Shown here: one piece after another, positions 39,990-50,754 of the stretch | How positions within the stretch are numbered: position 1 is the stretch's first letter | Layout: each line of letters begins with the position of its first letter | Assembly (NCBI GenBank): GCA_034008185.1 | Contig: CM067084.1 | Location: 6,591,385 to 6,655,384 of the forward strand | Origin: Gorsachius magnificus | Lineage: Eukaryota; Chordata; Aves; Pelecaniformes; Ardeidae | Direction of reading: 5' to 3' | Length of the DNA stretch: 64,000 nucleotides | The notes under the pieces: generated by a model | Database searches by the model: none | The model's input: only the letters and a program-made list of their open reading frames with translations | What the model was told of the DNA's origin: nothing | Translations under genes and position numbers: made by a program

Positions 39990-42900
39990 GTGCGGCCCCG
40001 GGCTCCCCCGCTCCCCCGGCCCCTTCCCCGCCCCGCGGCGGGCTAGCGCGGCTCTGTAGGCCGGAGCCACCCCCCGCCCCCGGCCGGGGATGGCGCTTTA
40101 ACCTGCTCTGTGTGTGTGTGTGTGTCTGTCTGTCTGTCTGTCTCTGGGCCCGCAGCGCCTGGACGGGCGGCAGTGCTATGACTACCGGAACGTGCGCGTC
40201 TCCTTCGGCGCCGACTACGGCTGCTGCATCGTGGAGCTGGGGAAGACCAGGTAGGTGCGGGGGGGGACCTCGGTAGGCGCCGCGGCCTGCGGGGAGCGGA
40301 GCCTCTCGGGGGCCTCGGCCGAGTTGTTGTCGCGGATGGAGGTAAAGGGGAGGCAAAAATATGGTGTGAAGCGGTGAGTTAACGAAGTTCCGTGATAAAT
40401 GCGACAATAGTTTGTAAGATCCGACGGCAAGGTACACTTTGTTATTTTGATGTGCGGACACAGACTCCACGATCCGTAGGACTGTACAGTCGGTATGTTT
40501 ATTCAGCGCGGGGGGCAGTCCCACCAAAGTCGTGCGCACCTCCACGCGGCAGCTTGTCCTGTTTATATGTAGCAAAGTGTTACATATGCATGAAGTTTCC
40601 CAGTCCGCCTATACATAGGCATAGCCTGTCCCCGCTTTGTATTAAAATTAGTTTCATGAGGTCATGAGGAGAAGCGTGGCCAGCAGGTCGAGGGAGGGGA
40701 TTCTGCCCCTCTACTCTGCTCTGGTGAGACCTCACCTGCAGTACTGCGTCCAGCTCTGGAGCCCTCAGCACAAGGAGGACATGGAACTGTTGGAGCGGGT
40801 CCAGAGGAGGCCACAAAAATGATCCGAGGGCTGGAGCACCTCTCCTATGAGGCCAGGCTGAGGGAGTTGGGCTTGTTCAGCCTGGAGAAGAGAAGGCTGC
40901 GGGGAGACCTGATTGCGGCCTTTCAGTACCTAAAGGGGGCCTATAGGAAAGATGGGGACAATCTTTTTAGTAGGGCCAGCTGTGACAGGACAAGGGGTAA
41001 TGGTTTTAAACTAAACCAGGGTAGATTTAGACTGGATATAAGGAGGAAATTCTTTACAACGAGGGTGGTGAAACACTGAACAGGTTGCCCAGAGAGGTGG
41101 TGGAGGCCCCATCCCTGGGAACATTCCAGGCCAGGTTGGACGGGGCTCTGAGCAACCTGATCTGGTTAGCGGTGTCCCTGCTCACTGCAGGGGGGTTGGA
41201 CTAGATGACCTCTAGGGGTCCCTTCCAACCCAAAACATTCTATGATTCTATTTCCATAAGCCCCCCCTCCGACTGCGCTTGCTCAGTGCCTCCTTGCGGT
41301 GGTCGTGGGGATGAAGGCTGATGGCTCCTCTTTGTCACTGCTAGTAACCCCTTGTTCTTGCGCAGACTCAGTTGCTTCTTTGCTCTTGCCCAGACTGCAG
41401 GGTGTTCTTATCAAGAACTGTCCTTTGTAAGGAGACGCAAATCTTCCTGCATCAGTTAGTTCGCACAATAGTTAGCAAAACATCTGAGCGCTGTCTATCA
41501 ATTTGATTCTCTGGGCTACGCAGCAATCTAGACAATTATTACGCAGCATCTTATCTGCTAAGTTTCCTTAACCCCTTCTCTCAATTTACTGCACAGAGGA
41601 CAGGGTCAGACAAAACTGTCAGGGAGACCCTGCCGTTGAGTCCTGAGGTTCAGAAAAGACCCCCTGGCTTTCTAAACTCCCTCAGAGAGGAGTGTGGGTG
41701 TGGCTGGATCCAATCCTAGTCCCAGACTTGGTCAGAGGTTTATGTCTAAAGGATTATAGATGCACAACTAATCCTTTATGTCACTTAGCTAAGATTTCAA
41801 AGTTAGCATGCTGTGAGCCACTTACCGAGAATTTGCTGTGGTAAGGGATCTCTCAACCTCGAGGAGTAACCTTGAGAGGCGTCCCTGCCCAAGGGGAGAT
41901 CCTGGGAGGGCTCCAAGGGCTCTTGGGCTGCTCACTATTGATGGGGGTAAGATAATTGGCTCGTAGTCATATTGCATACATATTTGCCACTGTGCTTAGG
42001 TGGGCACATTCCACAATAGCCCTTGGCTATTGTATTGTTATCTGTCTCTCCCCACATCCAGTGGGTGCATCCTTCAGGACCAGACACAGACCAGATGCAT
42101 CTATCACCACCGCCACAGGTGGTTATCACTTGAAAGAGGTCAAAGGAGGGGGAGTCAGAGACGAGGGGGGAGCACACTGCCGCAGTTGTAAAGCGTTGCA
42201 GTTCTCAACCCGCGGGAGCAAACGGAGTGCATGGCGTTGGCTGTCAGGCTGCTGAGGTCCCAGTAAACACAGGGCTGAAGCCTAAAGGTCATAGCAGTTG
42301 AGGGACAGGGCCGTAGAGAAGCAGGAAGGGCTGGGGTTTCCATGTTGACTGTCGGTCACAAGTAATTTATAAAAGAAAAAATGGTTATGGTTTTTCACCC
42401 CTGATCTTGCATTACGTTTTGCATTCTTCCACAAAGCAAACAGCCCTTTGCTGTACGTGGAAAAGTGGAATGTATCCATTTGCATAAACATTTAGTTACA
42501 GGTTCTCATGTGCCTGAGTCTTATTTTTAATCCTAAGAGAGAGAACCTAGTAATTTCTACATTTTATTCTCTCAGTTGTTGACCACAGTATAAATAGCTA
42601 TGACAGTCATTGAATGAGAAACTGTCGGGAGTGGGAAATACAAACTAAAAGCCTAAACGCGTGCTTTTTCAAACTATGCATTTTGTTTCTCCTGGTCGGA
42701 GTATTGTCCTGCTAAATTCCCCAACTTAGTGGTTCTTTACCTTTGCAGGGTTCTTGCACAAGTCTCATGTGAACTTGTTCCCCCCAAACCAAATCGGCCT
42801 ACAGAAGGTATCCTTTTCTTTAATCTTGAGCTCTCGCCGATGGCTGCACCTGGTTTTGAGCCTGGCAGGTATGTAGCTTTCTTAAAAAGACTGATGAAGG

Positions 42901-45900
42901 ATGACATAAGAGCCACTCTTATGATACGTATAAGTATATAGCCCAGTCGTATTCCGTTTGGGTTAATTTTGTTTTAACAGGCAATCTGAGTTACTGGTGA
43001 AACTGAACAGGCTCATAGAACGATGCTTGAGAAATTCCAAATGTATAGACACCGAATCTCTCTGTGTTGTTGCTGGTGAAAAGGTATGAAGAACTACTCT
43101 TTTCAGGTGGCTTTAGACTAAAGGGTACATGAAGTCTGTTTTTAAGATGGTCCCTGGCTTGTTTTGGAAACTAGAGGTTCTGATTTTAGGTTAATGTAAG
43201 GATTCCCACATCTGACTTTACAGGTATTTTTAACTTTAGGTATTTATGTAGGCTTTGTGAAGTAGTTGGGATCTTGCACATTCGAACATTTCTCTGCAGA
43301 ATAAAGTTTAAATTGTGCTTAGATGTTACGTGTTTTGTCATAATTAACCAGGGCTTAAATCTAGTGCACTGGGTATCTTGGAATATATCAAGATCTGTCA
43401 TCTTCTTAAGCAAAGACCTGAAGGATATATGCTGGTTCTCGTTATGTTTCAACAAACAAAATTGTTTTGAAAAACAGTAACTTCTGTAGAATCATGTCAC
43501 AAATTACCAAGTGGTTTTGTATGCTTTTTCTCAGGTTTGGCAAATTCGTCTGGACCTGCACCTGCTAAATCATGATGGAAACATTATTGATGCTGCTAGC
43601 ATAGCAGGAATTGTAGCGCTCTGTCATTTTCGCAGACCAGATGTGTCTGTGCAGGGAGAGGAAGTAACTGTGGTAAGTTGTACTGGATCATAGTAAATGT
43701 GGCATCGCAGGTATCTCATTCTTTCTGTCCAAAAGGGAGAATTAAATGTTTGCATAAGCAGATAAAACTCCAAAAAACTTAAGTTTTAGGGATAGATGTG
43801 TTCTTATTCAAAATGTGAAAGGATAAGAGGGAAGCCTGCTGAATACAGAATTTTATCAACCTCCATTTATGGGAATAGTAATTATAAAAGATGAGTATTT
43901 TACAGTATTTTTACCAAATCAAGCAGTAAGACTTATGAATGTCCTATATTTACCAGTGTAGGTAGTAACCAGTAAGAACTGCACAAGAGGAGTAAAAGGC
44001 ATTTTTTTTAATGTTTAAATGACTAAGCATTTATTAGCCTTTTTTTCTTTGTTTTTTATTTCTTTAAATATCTTTGTATGGTATGTAATTTTAAAATTGA
44101 ATGTGTTTTGTAAGTAATTGTCTTCTGGGCCAATTCTTTTCAAAGTACACTCCTGAGGAACGTGATCCGGTCCCCTTGAGCATCCACCACATGCCTATTT
44201 GTGTCAGTTTTGCCTTCTTCCAGCAAGGGTAAGATTTTTGTCTTTTGACAGAAACAGCTTAGCCTCGATTCTACAGAATTGATTGTAAACATAGAAGAGT
44301 CCTAAAAAATATTTATATTAAGTCAATTTCTTAAAACATTTTTTTCTGAAGTGAAGTGCCATGGGGAGACACATATGTGTTCTGCACAGCGTAACTAATG
44401 AGCAGCTTTCCACAGGTGATGTGGAAAAACTTTCTGGGGGGAGTATACCCATAATTGCTAATACATAAACCAATTCCTTTGTTTTAATTGTTATAAGGGT
44501 GGTAACTCACCTCAAATTTTTACTGTTGCCTTATATTTAAAAACTTGATTCTAGGACCTATTTATTGGTGGATCCAAGTGAACGCGAGGAATGTGTAATG
44601 GACGGCCTCCTGGTAATTGCCATGAATAAACATCGTGAAATCTGTACCATCCAGTCCAGCGGAGGGATTATGCTAGTAAAGGATCAGGTAAATTTTTGCC
44701 TTTACCAGTCTTTCTCGTGTATATAAACTAGTTCCTGTGCTGTAATCTTGATATTGAAATATCATTGACATTAGGAAGCTAAGAAATCAATTACCTGTCT
44801 TATTTAATTAAAAAAGATTATGTATTTTTAGCCCTCGTGGAAAAGTGTAGTGCTGTGTATCATGCTGGAGAGGTAGAAATGGCACCTTATTTGGCCAGAT
44901 GCGCATTCTTTTTTTAACCTGGGATTGGGCTGCAAATTCATTCAGACTGCACTCTCATGAGTAGCTAGAAGCTGTTTTTATTAACCTTTTGCATCAACTC
45001 TTAAGTGTATCCCTAAGATGCTGTATTTTAAGTGTTTGTGACTCCTATGATGTCCTCTGGTTTTTGTTAAAAACATCTTCCTTTCATGATCGTAAACTCT
45101 TTTTGTATGTGTAACAAACAGGTTCTGAGATGCAGTAAAATAACAGCTGTTAAGGTTGCAGAAATAACAGAATTAATTCAAAAAGCCTTGGAGAACGACC
45201 AGAAAGTTAGGTGAGTGTTTTGGGAAGGAAGGGAAATGCGTATTTTTAAGAAACCTACTAAAAAGTAATGTCAACCTGTAGTTTGAACAGCAAATTGTTT
45301 TCACTTGTATTTGTTTTAAATAGCAAGTATATTTGAACTTGAGAAAGCATTTTGAAGTGTGAAACATCCTGAAATAATGTCTGTCACTGAATGAGTAGGA
45401 AAGAAGGTGGGAAGTTCGGCTTTGCAGAATCTATACCGAATCAAAAGATCACTGCCTTCAAAATGGAAAGCGCTGCTGTCGATACCAACAATGTGGAAGA
45501 GCAAGCAGAAGAAATCATCACTAAAGCTGACCCTCCTTCAGAAGTGTATCTTTTCTGCTCTGTTATTCAGGGGAAAGCCAGGCTTCCTGTCCCCTGCATT
45601 AGCACTATGAGAAGCTAAACACACATCTGAGGTTCCTCACAGCTTAGGTAGCTTTATAGCCTTCAGAGGAAACGCCAACATTACATTGGTTTTCTTTCTA
45701 GCTGCTTTGAGGTAACTTAATTCCTAGCATAATGCGCAAAACTGAGGTCTGAAGTGACGGGCTGTTACAGTAGCTGGAGAAGACGTACTCTCTCCCAACT
45801 CCCCTTTACGTGTGTTCTCCTCTGGGGAGTCAAGGTACAGCTTAAAAAAACCAGCTGGTTTGCTCTCAGAATACAAAGGGTTTACCAGCAAACACCAGGG

Positions 45901-47145
45901 TTTTTCTTAACTACTACAGTTTTGCCAAACCGATAGTGCACACTCCTGGGACGGCCCAAATTGGGGAAGGAATAGAGAATTCCTGGGGAGACCTTGAAGA
46001 ATCAGAAAGGGAAGAAGCAGCGGAAGAGGAAGGCGAAAGTGAGGCTACTGCTTTTGAATGTCAGAAAATGGAAATTGAGGACACAAGTATGACAAAGGAA
46101 ACTAAGAAGGGTGAGTATTTCCTTCTTTTGATACCAGATATGCTTATTATGTCACTTTATTGACAGTCTAGAGTTAAAATGTGAAAGAGGTCCTTAGCAA
46201 GAAAGCAGATCCATCATAGCCACTTTCCACTTGAGAGTTATACCCATTTGCTACTTTCACTTCACCTGGTCACTTCTGTTTTCTGCAAAAGAAAACTTGA
46301 TTTCTGTAGTATAGGGAGGGCACCAAATTAAGCGCTAGCCACTCTGAATGTTTCTTTAAAAATGCTGGGGTTATTAGTTACAGGGGTGGTTTGTACAAAA
46401 CTGATCACCAGTTTGTGGTTTGTTTCTTTGGGTTTTTTTTTTCAGATGAACCTATCGTACTGTCCGACAGTGAAGAGGAAGAAGTTGTCATTCTGGAACC
46501 ACAGGAACTACCAAAGAAAACAAGGTAACCTTCATAGGAAATTAAGAGGGGAAAGGAGTTTGTAAGGAGTGTTTTCAGGAAGCACAGGATTTTGGCAAGG
46601 CCAAGAAAGGTCTCAGTTGATCAAGGGGACTACAGAGATAGCCAAGAGTGAGGAAGTTTAAATAGAGGCTAGTTTGCTCCTTTCCTAGGAGGCCAGTCAG
46701 TCATTCTGGCTGGCCTGCAACTGTCTGAGATAGTTATAGATACTTGACTGACCTTCATCATTCCAAAGGGAGGGAGAGCATAGAAGTGGCTTTGAATTGG
46801 CTGCTCCTTAAGAGATGCCACAGAGATTCTACAGGCTACACTACAGCTAATCTTAAGTTTTATCTCCAAGAAGTGAGATTTATTGCTGTATCCCTGCACT
46901 AGCCACAGAAACCCTTGTTTTTGCATGTAGGTTTGTAGAAACCAAGTCTGAACTTTGCAGCAAGCATGGTGGATGGTCGCCCTCTTATGATCAGCCTGCG
47001 TTCTTATTAAATAAAACTATTATTTGGTACATTTCTTTTGATACAAATGTTGTTTGCTCACAGAACGCAGACCAACTCGAAACCAGAAAATACAAGTAAG
47101 AAAGCATTTAACAAAAGGAGAAAAAAGAAGAGAGCTGCTCATTAA
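39950..47145 (+). CDS. EXOSC9: Exosome component 9 (Rrp45/PM-Scl-75), 12 coding exons
   Basis: EXOSC9 is a catalytically inactive RNase PH-fold subunit of the nine-subunit RNA exosome ring, used in nuclear and cytoplasmic RNA processing and decay. Coding exons: 39950-39989, 40156-40250, 42749-42868, 42981-43083, 43535-43672, 44146-44228, 44555-44687, 45122-45210, 45399-45545, 45920-46110, 46446-46524 and 47064-47145, all with GT-AG borders. Exons 2-12 sum to 1260 nt in one open frame. Hallmarks are RLDGR at the start of the RNase PH domain, [26 protein letters not shown], an acidic LSDSEEEE stretch next to a VVILEP SUMO-interaction-like motif, and a basic KRRKKKR tail. Exon 1 has 40 nt where the family needs 66. 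The segment between CE and the Lys before RLDGR (human RRFLLRAIEEK) is mostly missing, and as written exons 1 and 2 join out of frame. With 66 nt the protein would be 441 aa, close to human 439. Confidence 0.96.
40109..40143 (+). repeat. (TG)n(TCTG)n microsatellite in EXOSC9 intron 1
   Basis: An alternating TG run is followed by TCTG units and ends 12 nt before the exon 2 boundary at 40156. It serves as most of the polypyrimidine tract of that splice site. Confidence 0.9.
40156..40250 (+). CDS. EXOSC9: EXOSC9 coding exon 2
   Basis: Codes [20 protein letters not shown] then [11 protein letters not shown] and two bases of Arg. The acceptor is CCCGCAG and the donor GTAGGT. Confidence 0.95.
40675..41252 (+). 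mobile_element. CR1 LINE 3' fragment, plus orientation, nested in the ERV LTR
   Basis: Starts near GTGGCCAGCAGGTCGAGGG and ends ACATTCTATGATTCTAT, the CR1 octamer tail. It contains the end of ORF2, frame 40819-41079 ([14 protein letters not shown], then [11 protein letters not shown] and [20 protein letters not shown]), followed by the 3' UTR with GGACTAGATGACCTCTAGG. It is almost identical to the opposite-strand copy at 55.0-55.5 kb. An intact coding frame and low divergence suggest a fairly recent insertion. Confidence 0.95.
41935..42177 (-). pseudogene. Retroviral env-like fragment (tentative)
   Basis: A minus-strand frame of about 80 codons rich in Cys and Trp, with two N-X-T sequons (NNT, NMT) and a CGMCPP motif, suggestive of a surface glycoprotein remnant. 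It lies directly upstream, in transcription sense, of the LTR-like sequence. There is no intact gene around it. The assignment rests on composition and position only. Confidence 0.35.
42749..42868 (+). CDS. EXOSC9: EXOSC9 coding exon 3
   Basis: Codes [20 protein letters not shown], then [14 protein letters not shown]. The acceptor is CTTTGCAG and the donor GTATGT. Confidence 0.95.
42981..43083 (+). CDS. EXOSC9: EXOSC9 coding exon 4
   Basis: Codes [20 protein letters not shown], then [14 protein letters not shown]. The donor is GTATGA. Confidence 0.95.
43535..43672 (+). CDS. EXOSC9: EXOSC9 coding exon 5
   Basis: Codes [20 protein letters not shown], then the [16 protein letters not shown] segment of the RNase PH core. 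Confidence 0.96.
44146..44228 (+). CDS. EXOSC9: EXOSC9 coding exon 6
   Basis: Codes [20 protein letters not shown], then SFAFFQQ. The acceptor is TTTTCAAAG and the donor GTAAGA. Confidence 0.95.
44555..44687 (+). CDS. EXOSC9: EXOSC9 coding exon 7
   Basis: Codes [20 protein letters not shown], then [20 protein letters not shown]. Confidence 0.95.
45122..45210 (+). CDS. EXOSC9: EXOSC9 coding exon 8
   Basis: Codes [20 protein letters not shown], then KALENDQKV, the last helix of the RNase PH domain. Confidence 0.95.
45399..45545 (+). CDS. EXOSC9: EXOSC9 coding exon 9
   Basis: Codes [20 protein letters not shown], then an acidic linker ending PPSEV. The donor reads GT-ATCT after GAAGT, a weaker site than its neighbours, yet it keeps the frame into exon 10. 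Confidence 0.9.
45920..46110 (+). CDS. EXOSC9: EXOSC9 coding exon 10
   Basis: Codes [20 protein letters not shown], then a Glu-rich low-complexity stretch. The [10 protein letters not shown] block is highly conserved in the family. Confidence 0.93.
46446..46524 (+). CDS. EXOSC9: EXOSC9 coding exon 11
   Basis: Codes [20 protein letters not shown], then ELPKKT. The acidic cluster next to a hydrophobic V-V-I-L core resembles a SUMO-interaction motif. Confidence 0.95.
47064..47145 (+). CDS. EXOSC9: EXOSC9 coding exon 12 with stop
   Basis: Codes [20 protein letters not shown], then KKRAAH and TAA. The basic tail is the family's nuclear localisation region. Confidence 0.94.
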
Positions 47146-47295
47146 AGCCATCATCCCCCCTTCAGAAATGCTGTACAATACATCATTTGGTCTGTCATTA
47201 CTGAACTTATTTTTGTAGATAGTTTTATTTCCTCCCACCCCATATCTGGTCCTGCTTTTATGTGTATTTTATGAAACTATTGTAATGTGGCTTTA

Positions 47296-47301
47296 AATAA
47301 A
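47296..47301 (+). terminator. EXOSC9: EXOSC9 polyadenylation signal
   Basis: AATAAA lies about 150 nt after the EXOSC9 stop and is followed by TTTTGCATGTAAGG and a GT-containing stretch. The 3' UTR should end near 47315-47325. Confidence 0.75.
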
Positions 47302-47325
47302 AAAACTTTTGCATGTAAGGAGTGA

Positions 47326-49541
47326 AATTCCATGGTTAGCATCCAGCTGCAGCAGCAAACTCACTACTTCCCCTTGCACTGATCTAGTTACACAGAGGTA
47401 AGATGCAGTTTTCTTAACAGAACAGCCTCTGCCCTTACCCATGTGAGCCATGTGCAGTCAGAGTTCAGGTGGTGAAAGGAATTATGGCTCAAGTTCTGTG
47501 CCAGGAAAAGCTCTTAATTAAGGTAGCTATTACCACACCTTGGAAGTGTAACTGGGAATGTTCTTCATGGGGGGAAATGGCGTGCTGTGACAGAGACCAC
47601 CTCCCTGGCATCACTCCACAGCTTAGCTTTTACTGAAACTGCTCTGTCTAATAATCAACAGCAATCCATGTGCTTAACAAAACAGCATAGACCTTCTGCA
47701 AAATTTTCATAGAGAAGCAACTTGTACTTCATCAATGGAGTTCCTTAAAAAGTTTAATTACATATTACATGCAACAGAGGGGAATGCTTCTTGAACAGTA
47801 CTCAGAGAATTATGCTCTGAATTTAGAATCGGGCAAAGCGAGGAGACGAGGAGGTTTCCAAAATACCTGACCAAGCTGCTTAGTTCAAAAACCAAGTCAA
47901 ATGGGAAACATGCACGTATTTACAAGAGCAAAGTAGGACTATTTTACATATGACCTTAGTATTTCACAAAATATGAACAGGAGAAAAGTTACTGTTGCAG
48001 GTATTATGTTCCCCAGATCAGGTTTAGAATGTAATGTTTAAAAAAAAAAAAAAAAGCCTGCTCCCAGCCAAGCAAAGCCCCATTTCTTTCCAGGAGCTAA
48101 ACCAGTGTGTTTCCTGAGTATCAGTTCTTACAACCCAAAGTCACCATCGGTAGTACCAGAATGAGCAAAGATTTGGTTTCTTCTTACTTCCACAGTACCA
48201 CGTGACCTCAGAAAAAAGTGTTCTTCACACTGCTCTTGCTTCTTCACCTCTAACACCTCATAGGCTTCATTTTGAAAGGACTAGGAGAAGTTAAACAGTA
48301 GTACAGTGCCACCTGGGATATTTTGTTCAAAGCTTAGTAGCAAGAGCTGGAATCATCCCATATTAACTTTGGAAAAATAAGATGGAAAAAGATGATACTT
48401 ACTGCAGCAGCAGGAGCTGGCAGAAATGCCAGCCCATGATGGAAGCATTCAGGGTTTTTTTTAGGCTGTAGAGAAAGTCGTATTGGTATGTTGAAAGCTC
48501 AGGGAGCAAGGGAGAATTTTTTTCTGTGCTATGGGAACAGTGACAGAACAACTTCCCTTGACAAATCAAGCAAGGAGACATTTCATTAAGCAGTAAATTA
48601 ATGCTGTAAGCCACTGTAGTCCTTAAGTACTGCTCCTTGCTCTTTTCTGAAGAAAACAGTTCATAAGCTTCCTTTAAGTTACTCCTCTTGCAATGTTCAT
48701 ATTTCTCAGTGGTCTTGGAAAATTTCCAGCATACACCACAAGAAGGAAGGGGAAGGCAGAACCCAGTGTCTCAGGAAGAGCGCGGTGCTCTGTTGTCTTC
48801 AAAGACTAATTGCCAGTCAGCATTTTGAGTTGCCCTTCCAAGGTCACAAACCGATATCGTAGCTTAGGGCAAACATGTTCCTGGATACACAGATTCCCTC
48901 TCCAGCAAGGGTAGAGCATTTCCAATACTAAGCACCAGACATTATACATTTTACCCCAACTAGTTCTAGCTTTCCAGTGGCAACCTACTGAAATTAAGCT
49001 AAATAAAGGCTGTTGGGGAACACGGTACACCACCAATGAAACATGGTGGTGTTCATTAAACATTAGAATGTGTAAAAGTCAAAGGGCATTCTAAAAAGCT
49101 CAGACTGGCCAAAAAGGGCAGCCTCTGCTGCATTCTTTTGTCTTGACTCTGTCAGTTTTGTGACCCAGTTGGCTCTTGAAGGGCTCAGACTGCAGAGCAG
49201 GGGCAGAACAGCAAGCTTTTTGTTACTGCGCGGAGACATGCAAGTCATCTCACGATAACATGTGCTTGTCAGCTTGACAGGGGGCTGATGACTTTTTAAA
49301 AATTTTAAATAGCCACCACCATAACAGCTGTTCAACATCTGTGAAGAGTTTATGCTGCTACCTGCTGGGTGTCCAGATAACCAGGCAGCACTGAATCAAC
49401 TTCAAGTTGAAGCGGCACAGCTTTCGCAGGGCAGCGCTGGCCAAAAAGCTTCAGAAATGAACACCAGTTTAAGACAGCGGCACTACCCCTCAGTGGTTTT
49501 AAGGTATCGGCAAGACCACTAACATCAGATGTTAAAAATTG
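47326..49541. other. Intergenic between convergent EXOSC9 and CCNA2
   Basis: Runs from the EXOSC9 cleavage region to the presumed CCNA2 3' end. It holds an A15 run near 48041 and short frames with no recognisable domains. Nothing else was seen. Confidence 0.5.
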
Positions 49542-49547
49542 TTTATT
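49542..49547 (-). terminator. CCNA2: Candidate CCNA2 polyadenylation signal
   Basis: TTTATT on the plus strand is AATAAA in the sense direction, 1.16 kb past the CCNA2 stop. A long 3' UTR is usual for this gene. An ATTAAA variant at 50136-50141 is an alternative. Confidence 0.35.
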
Positions 49548-50702
49548 AGCCAACCTGGAAATGGCTTAATTAAACCCACTTCCATGCACGCGCTGCTTTA
49601 CATGCAAAGAACAGCGGCACCGCTCCATTTACACAGGCTTTCTGAAAGGGCCACTTGATCTAATGCCGATGATGTGCTGGTTTGCTTGTTCTAGAACAGT
49701 TCTAGAACTAAGGAAAAATAAGACCAGTTGGCCTAATTTTTTTGATGTGTGCTGCAGAGAAGCCCTTTCCAAGCAAGAGGGATGCACAGAATTTGTACCA
49801 TTCTGCCCGTAGTCCATCCATGCCAGAAGACATTCCCTCCTCTTGAGGGCACAGAGCAGTAGTCCACTCTCCTGCAGTTTAATCCCTCCACCACCCCTAA
49901 AGAGGTACAAGGTAAGTAGGCTGATGACTATTTTTTTTTTTTTTTTTTTAGTAGATATCGATGGGCTTTTGCCATCTAACACGTAAGTGGAAACTCCATG
50001 GGTTCAAATTAGTATCAGTTTTAGGCTCCGACTAGAAAATACCCTTAGCAAGACTATTTTCTACATACTGGAAGAGAGAAGCACAAAGTGGTATGGTAGT
50101 TTTAGCCATGCAGTCCCTGCAGCAGAGCGTTCAGCCTTTAATCTGATGGAGATCTGGCAATACATTACGTAGCAGTCAAGGCTTCAGTAACTGCCACATT
50201 CTGAAAAGCCTCCCAAGAGTCAACTCCAGCAAGGTGTTCCCCTCATAGCTATAAAGTTACTTCCAGTATTACAGCCATGAAGCCACATTTTGGATCTATA
50301 CTAACTCTCAGTTTAAACTAGACAGTATAAAAATGCTACAAATACTGCTGTGGAGTCCAAGTCCTTCTTACTTGGAAGAAGAAAAAGCCCTACTATAATA
50401 ATGCACTGCTAATATTCATATTTAGTCTATCATTAGATAAGCAGTCTCAGACATCACTTGGTCTGCATGGTTAATTCTGTGCTTGAAGAGAACATTTTTA
50501 TAAAACCCCAGCTAAATATTTTAACAAGATTGCATGTACAAAAGATTTACATTGAAACCACATAGAACTAACTTCATAATTAAGCTCATCAAAACCTGTA
50601 TTAATATTCTGAGTGATCACATCTAGAATTTTGAACCATGTTTAAAACTGTACATCATTTTCTTGTAATATACATCTCTTTAAAAGATCAGTCTCTTGAT
50701 TA

Positions 50703-50754
50703 TTACAATAAGTTTAGTGTCTCTGGTGGGTCAATAAGCGATACTCCATGGTAC
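50703..50754 (-). CDS. CCNA2: CCNA2 exon 8 with stop
   Basis: Codes [16 protein letters not shown] then TAA. It has one more Leu at the end than I recall for the human protein. Confidence 0.95.

Larger units (their letters stand above)
39540..40340 (+). promoter_or_regulatory. EXOSC9: CpG-island promoter of EXOSC9
   Basis: CpG-dense sequence covering the start codon, exon 1, the short intron 1 and exon 2. A GGGCGGGGCC Sp1-type box lies near 39807, and a TGATGACG CRE/ATF-like site about 60 nt upstream of the ATG. There is no obvious TATA box, as usual for housekeeping genes. Confidence 0.75.
40390..42345 (-). mobile_element. Antisense endogenous retrovirus remnant in EXOSC9 intron 2
   Basis: On the minus strand, 40671-40390 reads like the 3' part of an LTR: an ATATAAAC TATA-type box at 40561-40568, AATAAA at 40498-40503, then a GT-rich stretch and a U5-like end. 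The sequence at 41640-41253 would be the U3 part, split off by the CR1 insertion at 40675-41252, and a purine-rich GAGAGAAGGGG precedes it. Upstream, 41.65-42.35 kb holds decayed internal sequence with an env-like Cys-rich frame. The order env-like then LTR is what a 3' half provirus should show. The family was not identified and exact ends are uncertain. Confidence 0.6.

Noticed and set aside
39763..40575. 270-codon minus-strand frame antisense to EXOSC9 exons 1 and 2
   Set aside because: Composed of LTR, intron, antisense exon and CpG-island sequence with no domain; a by-product of GC content.
40819..41079. Possible host gene with an RT-like C terminus
   Set aside because: It is the end of CR1 ORF2 inside a 5'-truncated LINE, as is the frame at 55171-55470.
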